Assembly: GCF_958295425.1 (NCBI RefSeq) | Contig: NC_081140.1 | Location: 12,237,433 to 12,301,432, forward strand | DNA length: 64,000 nt | Origin: Solea solea | Taxonomy: Eukaryota; Chordata; Actinopteri; Pleuronectiformes; Soleidae | Direction: 5' to 3' | Shown here: piece by piece, positions 1-44,900 of the stretch | How the letters are laid out: the number at the start of each line of letters is the position of its first letter | Numbering within the stretch: the first letter of the stretch is position 1 | Made by a program: the position numbers and the translations under genes | The notes under the pieces: generated by a model | What the model was told of the DNA's origin: nothing | What the model saw: the letters and a program-made list of their open reading frames with translations, nothing else | Database searches by the model: none

Positions 1-2926
1 CTCAGTCTGTTTATTCACAGACTATATTTGATGGCTCAATTTGTCACCCAAGAGATCGGAGCCCAACTCATTCAAGATAGTTGTAGTCTGCAAAAAAAAA
101 GGAAATAAAGAAAAGCCATCCTATTCTGGTCTTTATTTACAGAAAGGCTCCTTTGGTGCTGCCAAAAACTGAGATGTGATAAAAGCTGAGGGTTTCCCAG
201 TTATCTCAGCGGTTTTTTCATTTCATTTATATACTACCTCTTCTAAAACTGTGAAGAGAGCAAAGGAAAACAGACTGTGTTACCAAAGGAAAACACATTG
301 GCTGCGCTACAAAAATGTGTAATGTGGTAGTTTTATGTCTTCTTAATGCCACACCACTGCGATGTAGGGTGTTCCCCTACCTATTTTTGCATTATACCTT
401 CCTTCTCCTCCCGCAGTCAATGATGTTACCCAGTCCTCCCTTTTTTTCCTGCCTCAAGGTCTCAAATTAAAAAACGTGTCTTAGCTACTTGGCATTATCT
501 AGCGTGACCATCACTGTGTTCCCACTCTGACAGCATGACGTCTTCGCCTGCCTCTGTAGTGGTTAGGCAGCGATTTTATTAAAACTAGCCCACTGAGTAT
601 GCTCTCATTTTAACCCAGCTGTACATTAGGTCTTTAGTGATGAATAAAAACCACTGTTTATTGTATGTTGCTTATTATTTGTGATAACAGTGGCACCATG
701 GCAACAAGCTGGAGTTCCTACCCTGCCGGGACAAATGTAAGAGTGATGTATCATTTATTTACCCGCGAAAGAGGGGCTCAACACATCTCTGATGTTCAAA
801 CATAAACATAAACCACCTTATCAACAATGAGCGATGTTCCCCCATTTAATGGTGTCTTCACAACAACATGCTGAAGCACTTTCCCGCACACAGAGGCTGT
901 ATGTTACATCTTCAGGCACTTCTCTGACACTTCTGAATGGGAGATTTTATTGTTTGTTTATGCCAGCAGGGGGCGATGGGTATTCCATATGAAACACAAA
1001 GCATTAATCTGTCATGAGATATTAGCGGAGTGTCTGCAAGTGTTTGCAAATGTAGACTCTTCCCTCTGAGTCTCTGTTTATAGGTAGGCAGAGTCATTAC
1101 ACACACACACACACACACTCACCGAAACACTCCATCTCTTGACTAAATGAACTCTTTAAGACAGGAGGATTATTTCCAGATCTCTGGTTGTGTAAGAGCC
1201 ACTGCTGTCAGACCATAAAGCAGGTCCAGGGACCACACAGCCAGAGAGAGCAGACCACAGAAACAGAGAGGATGCAGAAAACACAGAATGGGACATCCTG
1301 GTGCTATTCAGGGTCTACAATGAAAGAGGTCAACACCAACTAAACAACACTGTTTCTTTGATTATAACACAGATGTTCAGTGTGAGTTGATTCTTTTCAC
1401 TGCCTCAAACAAAGAAAAAACCCTGTTTTGATGCAAACATCAAAGCTGCAGACCAGAAACAGAGAGCGACCCATGTTAATTCAAACAGTGGTCCACTGTG
1501 CAGGACCCATGTCAGCACAATGACTTTCTTACTCTGACAAGACTTGACTGAAATGTTTAGCATCAGCACCACAGGCCTGCCCAGGGAAACAATACTCTCA
1601 GTCCACTCTCAGTCCTGTAGCACACGTTATTTTCATGAATAATGAGATATAAGCCAGAGTGTGGATGAAAATTGCCCACGCAGGACCAAACATTGAAAAG
1701 TCATTTTGATTCTGTGAAACAGATGAACTGGAGAGATCTGGTCCTTCTCATGGCACAGGCCTCTTCCTGACTTCTCCTGAAGGAAGAGGCCCAGCAGAAG
1801 ACTGAGAAACTGGACACCTCTGTTTGAGGGGAAAAGGCCTTCAGCAAACACAATCTAGTCAGAGCGATAGCTGTATTTCCACAGCAATGTCCAATCAGAG
1901 TGACGTCTGTGTCTGAGGCCATTAGGGTGTTATGACTGGGGATGTGGAGCTCTGTTCTAGTGTGACATGGCCATGATTTACGATGCCCTGTGTACTATGA
2001 AGGTGGTATGAATTTCTGGGCCTGGTAGTACACTTACAGTAAATCTTACACTTTATAATAACATGAGGCCACTCTGAGTCAGAAGACTATAATCAAGAGC
2101 AAATCTATTATTGTTAAGACTCTTGGACTGCTGGCATGTCTTGCTGTTCAGGACAAATATCATGAAGAAGAGATGAATATTAGTTACATCAAGGCTTTGC
2201 TACAGCAGTGTGCATGAAAAGAGTCTGCAGCCAGTGAAATACAGTCCATCTACTTCAGTGCGACTGATACAATTTATAACTTGGGATTCGTGTGGTTTTA
2301 AAAATGGTATTGCCCATGACAGTACATGGGCAATCAGATGATTCATTGAAACTGTGTGATGATGATTCACAGGAAACTTGGGGGGGGGACGATGTTAGGA
2401 TGAAAATAACATCCTGCAGTGCCATCTAGTGTATCAAAAAAGAAAGACAGCTCAAGAAACTGGAGTTAACTTCACCCCAAACATCACTACAACAACACTA
2501 AATTGACATTTTCCAGATTAAAAAAAAGTGTCATTCGGTGTGAAAAATGCAGATAATTGTTAAAAACAAAAACAAGAAGAATACAGATTTAATTTGACAA
2601 ACTACTTCAATATTTCATGAGACAATACAAATCAGCAAACCCTCGTATATCTGAAGCTCAAATGACACTGAATTAAAAATGAGGTATTTGATAATTATAG
2701 ATGAGAATTTTGTGTCTATCAACTATCTGATTAATCGAAATTCAAGTCAAAGTGTGAGCAGCTTTTGCATCATTTGAGTAAAGTATCTGCATGAGCTTCA
2801 TATGGTGCTATGGTATTCCCGACTATTGTTCCTACGACTTCAGTAAAAAGCCCCTCACATATGAAAACCTACATACAGTATCTCAGTATGCAAGACTATC
2901 ATCTGAAAAACAGAAATAAGTCTTAC
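1..2926 (-). other. megf6 intron 23, incomplete
   Basis: No cysteine-rich open stretch, no splice-flanked exon and no recognisable repeat apart from a (CA)n run at 1099-1119. The short open frames on either strand here have no family features. Confidence 0.6.
1099..1119. repeat. (CA)n microsatellite
   Basis: About ten uninterrupted CA units inside megf6 intron 23. Confidence 0.9.
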
Positions 2927-33836
<30,910 letters not shown>

Positions 33837-33844
33837 GATTTCAT

Positions 33845-34439
33845 CCAGTTAGAGACGCGGACTTAAGTATTCAGTCGCTGCAGACTCAGTGTCCATCAAA
33901 TAAAGAACGTCCTAAAAAAAATGTGTGCAAGTTCATGCTCGCATGTTTCTCCTGATCTAGACGCTGTTCCACCGGCTGGACACAGGAACGACTTGTTTAG
34001 TGTCAATCGCAGTCTTTGAATGGCTCCGTCTCAGCGCACCACCCACAATCACCGCGGGGCCAACTCCCGAACCCCCCTGCAACACCAACCTGTGTGAGGC
34101 AAGCACTATATCAACAACATGCAGACACATTCAGCCATGACACTTTGTGCCACTTCCCAGAAGAAAATGTACATGCAAGGACACGGTTGCTGCATTTGTC
34201 GTTGTTGTTTTATTACACATGAAAAACATCCACATCTAATATTTTAGCATTGTCTATCTTTATTTTGCATATTCAGCTTTGAAAAACATCAACATAGACC
34301 AGACCATAAAGGAGGATTTGTAAACATTCATAGTTTTGGATCCATTCGTCCATTTGTTGTGTAGAATAATAACATGTATAATGTAAATATCCAACACGTA
34401 TATATATACATACATGTATATATATAAATATACATATAC

Positions 34440-34471
<32 letters not shown>

Positions 34472-34795
34472 ACATATATATGTATATATTTATTAAATCA
34501 ACCATTCACATTTCTGACAAAAATGTGTATATATTTCTAAAATATTACGACAAAGCTGGTTTCAGTTAATATTTGTAGCCCCTTAGCATTTATTTTCAAA
34601 CTTATTATAACTGCTGTGTGGATTGATTGAGGTGAGGAGACTGACATGTAGGTGTGGAATGTGGCCACGTGAAGCGATGAGAACTGCGGTCACTTCATCA
34701 CAGATTCCCTGGAAGGCTGCTTATCTTATCGTCACTATCTGTTCATAAAGTTACTGATAAATGTGATGGACAAATGAAGATAAACTCCAAAATGA
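33845..34795 (-). promoter_or_regulatory. 5' flank of megf6, presumed 5' UTR and promoter
   Basis: The 950 bp between the megf6 start codon and the satellite array must contain the 5' UTR and core promoter unless there is an upstream non-coding exon. I see no clear TATA box or CpG-rich block. A TA/CATATA-rich microsatellite occupies 34396-34494. Position only; no element is proven. Confidence 0.35.
34396..34494. repeat. TA-rich tandem (tatata/catata) tract
   Basis: About 100 bp of alternating purine-pyrimidine TA/CA/TG steps, strongly palindromic, about 560 bp upstream of the megf6 start codon. Confidence 0.88.
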
Positions 34796-35867
34796 GGTAT
34801 AGTATGTCGTCCAAAATCGTTAAAAAATGTCATACTATAGTATGTAGTCCAAAATCACTCAAGAAAGTCATACTATAGTATGTCGTCCAAAATCGGTCAA
34901 AAATGTCATAGTATAGTATGTCGTCCAAAATCAGTCAAAAATGTCATAGTATAGTATGTCGTCCCAAATGACACCAAAATGTCATAGTATAGTATGTCGT
35001 CCAAAATCTGCCAAAAATGTCATAGTATAGTATGTCGTCCAAAATCGGTCAGAAATGTCATAGTATAGTATGTCGTCCAAAATCGGTCAGAAATGTCATA
35101 GTATAGTATGTCGTCCAAAATCGGTCAAAAATGTCATAGTATAGTATGTCGTCCAAAATCCGTCAAAAATGTCATAGTATAGTATGTCGTCCAAATGACA
35201 CCAAAATGTCATAGTATAGTGTGTCGTCCCAAATGACACCAACATGTCATAGTATAGTATGTCGTCCAAAATCGGTCAGAAATGTCATAGTATAGTATGT
35301 CGTCCAAAATCGGTCAGAAATGTCATAGTATAGTATGTCATCCAAAATCTGCCAAAAATGTCATAGTATAGTATGTCGTCCAAAATCTGCCAAAAATGTT
35401 ATAATATAGTATGTCGTCCAAAATCAGTCAAGAATGTCATAGTATAGTATGACATCCAAAATCCGTCAGAAATGTCATAGTATATAGTATGTCGTCCAAA
35501 ATCGGTCAGAAATGTCATAGTATAGTATGGCGTCCAAAATCGGTCAGAAATGTCATAGTATAGTATGTCGTCCAAAATCGGTCAGAAATGTCATAATATA
35601 GTATGTCGTCCCAAATGACACCAAAATGTCATAGTATAGTATGTCGTCCAAAATCTGCCAAAAATGTCATAGTATAGTATGTCGTCTAAAATCTACCAAA
35701 AATGTCATAGTATAGTATGTCGTCCAAAATCGGTCAAAAATGTCATAGTATAGTATGTCGTCCCAAATGACACCAAAATGTCATAGTATAGTATGTCGTC
35801 CAAAATCGGTCAGAAATGTCATAGCATAGTATGTCGTCCAAAATCGGTCAGAAATGTCATAGTATAG

Positions 35868-36257
35868 TCAGTCAGTCAGTCAGTCATCATCTACCGCTTT
35901 ATCCTCCACCAGAGGGTCGCGGGGGGTGCTGTGCCAATCTCAGCTACATCGGGCGATAGGCGGGGTACACCCTGGACAGTTCGCCAGTCCATCGCAGGGC
36001 CACATACAGAGACAGACAAACAACCATTCACTCTCACACTCACTCCTATGGTCAATTTGGAGTGTCCAATTTACCTATCCCCACATTGCATGTTTTTGGA
36101 CTGTGGGAGGAAGCCGGAGTACCCGGAGAGAACCCACGCACACACGGGGAGAACATGCAAACTCCATGCAGAAAGGCCCTTGTTCCAACCGGGGCTCGAA
36201 CCCGGGTCTTCTCGCTGCAAGGCAAGAGTGCTAACCACTACACCACCGTGTGACCCT
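35868..36257 (-). mobile_element. tRNA-headed SINE with L2-like tail, copy 1 (full)
   Basis: Read on the minus strand it starts with a tRNA-like head (ggtgtagtggttagcac, then B box ggttcgagccc), runs through GGAGTTTGCATGTTCTCCCC and an L2-like tail and ends in (TGAC)n. A 10-bp target-site duplication catagtatag (35858-35867 and 36258-36267) shows insertion into a satellite unit. It keeps about 40 bp (near 36029-36070) missing from the other two copies. Confidence 0.9.
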
Positions 36258-37244
36258 CATAGTATAGTATGTCGTCCAAAATCAGTCAAAAATGTCATAG
36301 TATAGTATGTCGTCCCAAATGACACCAAAATGTCATAGAATAGTATGACGTCCAAAATCGGTCAGAATTTCATAGTATAGTATGTCGTCTAAAATCTGCC
36401 AAAAATGTCATAGTATAGTATGTCGTCCAAAATCGGTCAAAAATGTCATAGTATAGTATGTGGTCCCAAATGACACCAAAATGTCATAGTATAGTTTGTC
36501 GTCCAAAATCGGTCAGAAATGTCATAGTATAGTATGTCGTCCAAAATCGGTCAAAAATGTCATAGTAAAGTATGTCGTCCAAAATGTGACAAAAATGTCA
36601 TAGTATAGTATGTCGTCCAAAATCTGCCAAAAATTTCATAGTATAGTATGTCGTCCAAAATCTGTCAAAAATGTCATAGTATAGTATGTCGTCCAAAATC
36701 AGTCAAGAATGTCATAGTATAGTATGACGTCCAAAATCGGTCAGAAATGTCATAGTATAGTATGGCGTCCAAAATCGGTCAGAAATGTCATAGTATAATA
36801 TGTCGTCCAAAATCGGTCAAAAATGTCATAGTATAGTATGTCGTCCAAAATCTACCAAAAATGTCATAGTATAGTATGTCGTCCATAATGTGACAAAAAA
36901 GTCATAATATAGTATGTCGTCCATAATGTGACAAAAACGTCATAGGTTAGTATGTCAGCATAGTGATCATGATTGACCTTGTGCCCTAGTGGTTAAGGCA
37001 AACGCTTTGTGAGGGAAAGATTGTCTGTTCAAGACCCATCACAGGCATGTTTTTTGAAATGTCCTATATGTGACAAAAATGTCATAGTATAGTATGTCGT
37101 CCAACATCTGCCAAAAATGTCATAGTATAGTATGTCGTCCAAAATCGGTCAAAAATGTCATAGTATAGTATGTCGTCTAAAATCGGTCAGAAATGTCATA
37201 GCATAGTATGTCGTCCAAAATCGGTCAAAAATGTCATAGTATAG

Positions 37245-37597
37245 TCAGTCAGTCAGTCAGTCATCATCTACCGCTTTATCCTCCGTCAGAGGGTCGCGGG
37301 GGGTGCTGTGCCAATCTCAGGTACATCGGGCGATAGGCGGGGTACACCCTGGACAGTTCGCCAGTCCATCGCAGGGCCACACACAGATAGAGACAAACAA
37401 CCAGACAATTTACCTATCCCCACGTTGCATGTTTTTGGACTGTGGGAGGAAGCCGGAGAACCCGGAGAGAACCCACGCACACACGGGGAGAACATGCAAA
37501 CTCCATGCAGAAAGGCCCTTGTTCCAACCGGGGCTCGAACCCGGGTCTTCTCGCTGCAAGGCGAGAGTGCTAACCACTACACCACCGTGTGGACCCT
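37245..37597 (-). mobile_element. same SINE, copy 2 (internal deletion)
   Basis: Same head, body, tail and insertion point as copy 1, with a deletion of about 40 bp in the body. Identical in the listed sequence to copy 3, which lies exactly 1,380 bp further right, so copies 2 and 3 arose by duplication of the array and not by separate insertion. Confidence 0.9.
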
Positions 37598-38624
37598 CAT
37601 AGTATAGTATGTCGTCCAAAATCGGTCAGAAATGTCATAGTATAGTATGTCGTCCAAAATCGGTCAAAAATGTCATAGTATAGTATGTCGTCCAACATCT
37701 GCCAAAAATGTCATAGTATAGTATGTCGTCCAAAATCACTCAAAAATGTCATAGTATAGTATGTCGTCCAAAATCGGTCAAAAATGTCATAGTATAGTAT
37801 GTTGTCTAAAATCGGTCAAAAATGTCATAGTATAGTATGTCGTCCAAAATCGGTCAAAAATGTCATAGTATAGTATGTCGTCCAAAATCACTCAAAAAAT
37901 GTCATAGTATAGTATGCCGTCCAAAATCGGTCAGAAATGTCATAGTATAGTATGTCGTCCAAAATGTGACAAAAAAGTCATAGTATAGAATGTCGTCCAT
38001 AATGTGACAAAAAAGTCATAGGTTAGGATGTCAACACAGTGATAATGATTGACCTTGTGCCCTACTGGTTTAGGCAAATGCTTAGTGAGGGAAAGATTGT
38101 CTGTTCAAGACCCATCTCAGGCATGTTTTTTTGAAATGTCCTATATGTGACAAAAAAGTCATAGTAAAGTATGTCGTCCAACATCTGCCAAAAATTTCAT
38201 AGTATAGTATGTCGTCCAAAATCTGCCAAAAATGTCATAGTAAAGTATGTCGTCCCAAATGACACCAAAATGTCATAGTATAGTATGTCGTCCAAAATCG
38301 GTCAGAAATGTCATAGTATAGTATGTCGTCCAAAATCAGTCAAAAATGTCATAGTATAGTATGTCGTCCCAAAAGACACCAAAATGTCATAGTATAGTAT
38401 GTCGTCCAAAATCTACCAAAAGTGTCATAGTATAGTATGTAGTCTAAAATCTACCAAAAATGTCATAGTATAGTATGTCGTCCCAAATGACACCAAAATG
38501 TCATAGAATAGTATGTCGTCCAAAATCGGTCAGAATTTCATAGTATAGTATGTCGTCTAAAATCGGTCAGAAATGTCATAGCATAGTATGTCGTCCAAAA
38601 TCGGTCAAAAATGTCATAGTATAG

Positions 38625-38977
38625 TCAGTCAGTCAGTCAGTCATCATCTACCGCTTTATCCTCCGTCAGAGGGTCGCGGGGGGTGCTGTGCCAATCTCAG
38701 GTACATCGGGCGATAGGCGGGGTACACCCTGGACAGTTCGCCAGTCCATCGCAGGGCCACACACAGATAGAGACAAACAACCAGACAATTTACCTATCCC
38801 CACGTTGCATGTTTTTGGACTGTGGGAGGAAGCCGGAGAACCCGGAGAGAACCCACGCACACACGGGGAGAACATGCAAACTCCATGCAGAAAGGCCCTT
38901 GTTCCAACCGGGGCTCGAACCCGGGTCTTCTCGCTGCAAGGCGAGAGTGCTAACCACTACACCACCGTGTGGACCCT
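38625..38977 (-). mobile_element. same SINE, copy 3 (duplicate of copy 2)
   Basis: Copy 2 shifted by 1,380 bp, flanking satellite units included. Open frames of about 100 codons in these copies are by-products of the SINE sequence. Confidence 0.9.
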
Positions 38978-41900
38978 CATAGTATAGTATGTCGTCCAAA
39001 ATCGGTCAGAAATGTCATAGTATAGTATGTCGTCCAAAATCGGTCAAAAATGTCATAGTATAGTATGTCTTCCAAAATCGGTCAGAAATGTCATAGTATA
39101 GTATGTCGTCCCAAATGACACCAAAATGTCATAGTATAGTATGTCGTCCAAAATCGGTCAGAAATGTCATAGTATAGTATGTCGTCCAAAATCGGTCAAA
39201 AATGTCATAGTATAGTATGTCGTCCAAAATCGGTCAAAAATGTCATAGTATAGTATATCGTCCAAAATCACTCAAAAAATGTCATAGTATAGTATGTCGT
39301 CCAAAATCTGCCAAAAATGTCATCGTATAGTATGTCGTCCAAAATGTGACAAAAAAGTCATAATATAGTATGTCGTCCATAATGTGACAAAAAAGTCATA
39401 GTATTGTATGTCGTCCAAAATCAGTCAAAAATGTCATAGTATAGTATGTCGTCCAAAATCAGTCAAAAATGTCATAGTATAGTATGTCGTCCCAAATCGG
39501 TCAGAAATGTCATAGTATAGTATGTCGTCCAAAATCGGTCAAAAATGTCATAGTATAGTATGTCGTCCAAAATCGGTCAAAAATGTCATAGTATAGTATG
39601 TCGTCTAAAATCGGTCAAAAATGTCATAGTATAGTATGTCGTCCAAAATCGGTCAAAAATGTCACAGTATAGTATGTCGTCCAAAATCGGCCAAAAATGT
39701 CATAGTATAGTATGTCGTCCAAAATGTGACAAAAAAGTCATAATATAGTATGTCGTCCATAATGTGACAAAAAAGTCATAGGTTAGTATGTCAGCACAGT
39801 AATGAAGATTGACCTTGTGCCCTAGTGGTTAAGGCAAACGCTTAGTGAGGGAAAGATTGTCTGTTCAAGACCCATCTCAGGCATGTTTTTTTGAAATGTC
39901 CTATATTTGACAAAAAAGTCATAGTAAAGTATGTCGTCCAACATCTGCCAAAAATGTCATAGTATAGTATGTCGTCCAAAATCTGCCAAAAATGTCATAG
40001 TATAGTATGTCGTCCCAAATGACACCAAAATGTCATAGTATAGTATGTCGTCCAAAATCTGCCAAAAATGTCAAAGTATAGTATGTCGTCCAAAATCGGT
40101 CAAAAATGTCATAGTATAGTATGTCGTCCCAAATGACACCAAAATGTCATAGTATAGTATGTCGTCCAAAATCGGTCAGAAATGTCATAGTATAGTATGT
40201 CGTCCAAAATCGGTCAGAAATGTCATAGTATAGTATGTCGTCCAAAATCGGTCAAAAATGTCATAGTATAGTATGTCGTCCAAAATCGGTCAGAAATGTC
40301 ATAGTATAGTATGTCGTCCAAAATCGGTCAAAAATGTCATAGTATAGTATGTCGTCCAAAATCGGTCAAAAATGTCATAGTATAGTATGTCGTCCAAAAT
40401 CGGTCAAAAATGTCATAGTATAGTATGTCGTCCCAAATGACACCAAAATGTCATAGTATAGTATGTCGTCCAAAATCGGTCAGAAATGTCATAGTATAGT
40501 ATGTCGTCCAAAATCAGTCAAAAATGTCATAGTATAGTATGTCGTCCAAAATCGGTCAGAAATGTCATAGTATAGTATGTCGTCCAAAATCGGTCAAAAA
40601 TGTCATAGTATAGTATGTCGTCTAAAATCGGTCAAAAATGTCATAGTATAGTATGTCGTCCAAAATCGGTCAAAAATGTCATAGTATAGTATGTCGTCCA
40701 AAATCGGTCAAAAATGTCATAGTATAATATGTCGTCCAAAATCGGTCAGAAATGTCATAGTATAGTATGTCGTCCAAAATCAGTCAAAAATGTCATAGTA
40801 TAGTATGTCGTCCCAAATGACACCAAAATGTCATAGTATAGTATGTCGTCCAAAATCGGTCAGAAATGTCATAGTATAGTATGTCGTCCAAAATCGGTCA
40901 GAAATGTCATAGTATAGTATGTCGTCCAAAATCGGTCAAAAATGTCACAGTATAGTATGTCGTCCAAAATCGGCCAAAAATGTCATAGTATAGTATGTCG
41001 TCCAAAATGTGACAAAAAAGTCATAATATAGTATGTCGTCCATAATGTGACAAAAAAGTCATAGGTTAGTATGTCAGCACAGTAATGAAGATTGACCTTG
41101 TGCCCTAGTGGTTAAGGCAAACGCTTAGTGAGGGAAAGATTGTCTGTTCAAGACCCATCTCAGGCATGTTTTTTTGAAATGTCCTATATTTGACAAAAAA
41201 GTCATAGTAAAGTATGTCGTCCAACATCTGCCAAAAATGTCATAGTATAGTATGTCGTCCAAAATCTGCCAAAAATGTCATAGTATAGTATGTCGTCCCA
41301 AATGACACCAAAATGTCATAGTATAGTATGTCGTCCAAAATCTGCCAAAAATGTCAAAGTATAGTATGTCGTCCAAAATCGGTCAAAAATGTCATAGTAT
41401 AGTATGTCGTCCCAAATGACACCAAAATGTCATAGTATAGTATGTCGTCCAAAATCGGTCAGAAATGTCATAGTATACTATGTCGTCCAAAATCGGTCAG
41501 AAATGTCATAGTATAGTATGTCGTCCAAAATCGGTCAAAAATGTCATAGTATAGTATGTCGTCCAAAATCGGTCAGAAATGTCATAGTATAGTATGTCGT
41601 CCAAAATCGGTCAAAAATGTCATAGTATATAGTATGTCGTCCAAAATCGGTCAAAAATGTCATAGTATAGTATGTCGTCCAAAATCGGTCAAAAATGTCA
41701 TAGTATAGTATGTCGTCCCAAATGACACCAAAATGTCATAGTATAGTATGTCGTCCAAAATCGGTCAGAAATGTCATAGTATAGTATGTCGTCCAAAATC
41801 AGTCAAAAATGTCATAGTATAGTATGTCGTCCAAAATCGGTCAGAAATGTCATAGTATAGTATGTCGTCCAAAATCGGTCAAAAATGTCATAGTATAGTA

Positions 41901-44900
41901 TGTCGTCTAAAATCGGTCAAAAATGTCATAGTATAGTATGTCGTCCAAAATCGGTCAAAAATGTCATAGTATAGTATGTCGTCCAAAATCGGTCAAAAAT
42001 GTCATAGTATAATATGTCGTCCAAAATCGGTCAGAAATGTCATAGTATAGTATGTCGTCCAAAATCAGTCAAAAATGTCATAGTATAGTATGTCGTCCCA
42101 AATGACACCAAAATGTCATAGTATAGTATGTCGTCCAAAATCGGTCAGAAATGTCATAGTATAGTATGTCGTCCAAAATCGGTCAAAAATGTCATAGTAT
42201 AGTATGTCGTCCAAAATCGGTCAGAAATGTCATAGTATAGTATGTCGTCCAAAATCGGTCAAAAATGTCATAGTATAGTATGTCGTCTAAAATCGGTCAA
42301 AAATGTCATAGTATAGTATGTCGTCCAAAATCGGTCAAAAATGTCACAGTATAGTATGTCGTCCAAAATCGGCCAAAAATGTCATAGTATAGTATGTCGT
42401 CCAAAATGTGACAAAAAAGTCATAATATAGTATGTCGTCCATAATGTGACAAAAAAGTCATAGGTTAGTATGTCGTCCAAAATCGGTCAAAAATGTCATA
42501 GTATAGTATGTCGTCCCAAATGACACCAAAATGTCATAGTATAGTATGTCGTCCAAAATCTGCCAAAAATGTCATAGTATAGTATGTCGTCCAAAATCGG
42601 TCAAAAATGTCATAGTATAGTATGTCGTCCCAAATGACACCAAAATGTCATAGTATAGTATGTCGTCCAAAATCGGTCAGAAATGTCATAGTATAGTATG
42701 TCGTCCAAAATCGGTCAAAAATGTCATAGTATAGTATGTCGTCCCAAATGACACCAAAATGTCATAGTATAGTATGTCGTCCAAAATCGGTCAGAAATGT
42801 CATAGTATAGTATGTCGTCCAAAATCGGTCAGAAATGTCATAGTATAGTATGTCGTCCAAAATCGGTCAGAAATGTCATAGTATAGTATGTCGTCCAAAA
42901 TCGGTCAAAAATGTGATAGTATAGTATGTCGTCCAAATCGGTCAGAAATGTCATAGTATAGTATGTCGTCCAAAATCGGTCAAAAATGTCATAGTATAGT
43001 ATGTCGTCCCAAATGACACCAAAATGTCATAGTATAGTATGTCGTCCCAAATGACACCAAAATGTCATAGTATAGTATGTCGTCCAAAATCGGTCAGGAA
43101 TGTCATAGTATAGTATGTCGTCCAAAATCGGTCAAAAATGTCATAGTATAGTATGTCGTCCAAAATCGGCCAAAAATGTCATAGTATAGTATGTCGTCCA
43201 AAATGTGACAAAAAAGTCATAATATAGTATGTCGTCCATAATGTGACAAAAAAGTCATAGGTTAGTATGTCGTCCAAAATCGGTCAAAAATGTCATAGTA
43301 TAGTATGTCGTCCCAAATGACACCAAAATGTCATAGTATAGTATGTCGTCCAAAATCTGCCAAAAATGTCATAGTATAGTATGTCGTCCAAAATCGGTCA
43401 AAAATGTCATAGTATAGTATGTCGTCCCAAATGACACCAAAATGTCATAGTATAGTATGTCGTCCAAAATCGGTCAGAAATGTCATAGTATAGTATGTCG
43501 TCCAAAATCGGTCAAAAATGTCATAGTATAGTATGTCGTCCCAAATGACACCAAAATGTCATAGTATAGTATGTCGTCCAAAATCGGTCAGAAATGTCAT
43601 AGTATAGTATGTCGTCCAAAATCGGTCAGAAATGTCATAGTATAGTATGTCGTCCAAAATCGGTCAGAAATGTCATAGTATAGTATGTCGTCCAAAATCG
43701 GTCAAAAATGTGATAGTATAGTATGTCGTCCAAATCGGTCAGAAATGTCATAGTATAGTATGTCGTCCAAAATCGGTCAAAAATGTCATAGTATAGTATG
43801 TCGTCCCAAATGACACCAAAATGTCATAGTATAGTATGTCGTCCCAAATGACACCAAAATGTCATAGTATAGTATGTCGTCCAAAATCGGTCAGGAATGT
43901 CATAGTATAGTATGTCGTCCAAAATCGGTCAAAAATGTCATAGTATAGTATGTCGTCCAAAATCAGTCAAAAATGTCATAGTATAGTATGTCGTCCAAAA
44001 TCGGTCAGAAATGTCATAGTATAGTATGTCGTCCAAAATCGGTCAAAAATGTCATAGTATAGTATGTCGTCTAAAATCGGTCAAAAATGTCATAGTATAG
44101 TATGTCGTCCAAAATCGGTCAGAAATGTCATAGTATAGTATGTCGTCCAAAATCGGTCAAAAATGTCATAGTATAGTATGTCGTCTAAAATCGGTCAAAA
44201 ATGTCATAGTATAGTATGTCGTCCAAAATCGGTCAAAAATGTCATAGTATAGTATGTCGTCCAAAATCGGTCAAAAATGTCATAGTATAGTATGTCGTCC
44301 AAAATCGGTCAGAAATGTCATAGTATAGTATGTCGTCCAAAATCAGTCAAAAATGTCATAGTATAGTATGTCGTCCCAAATGACACCAAAATGTCATAGT
44401 ATAGTATGTCGTCCAAAATCGGTCAAAAATGTCATAGTATAGTATGTCGTCCAAAATCACTCAAAAAATGTCATAGTATAGTATGTCGTCCAAAATCTGC
44501 CAAAAATGTCATCGTATAGTATGTCGTCCAAAATGTGACAAAAAAGTCATAATATAGTATGTCGTCCATAATGTGACAAAAAAGTCATAGTATAGTATGT
44601 CGTCCAAAATCAGTCAAGAATGTCATAGTATAGTATGTCGTCCAAAATCGGTCAACATGTCATAGTATAGTATGTCGTCCAAAATCGGTCAGAAATGTCA
44701 TAGTATAGTATGTCGTCCAAAATCGGTCAAAAATGTCATAGTATAGTATGTCGTCCAAAATCGGTCAAAATGTCATAGTATAGTATGTCGTCCCAAATGA
44801 CACCAAAATGTCATAGTATAGTATGTCGTCCAAAATCCGTCAGAAATGTCATAGTATAGTATGTCGTCTAAAATCTGCCAAAAATGTCATAGTATAGTAT

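Noticed and set aside
35926..38987. Open frames of about 100-124 codons on the plus strand and 69 codons on the minus strand
   Set aside because: They lie inside the three SINE copies and repeat with them; no protein features.
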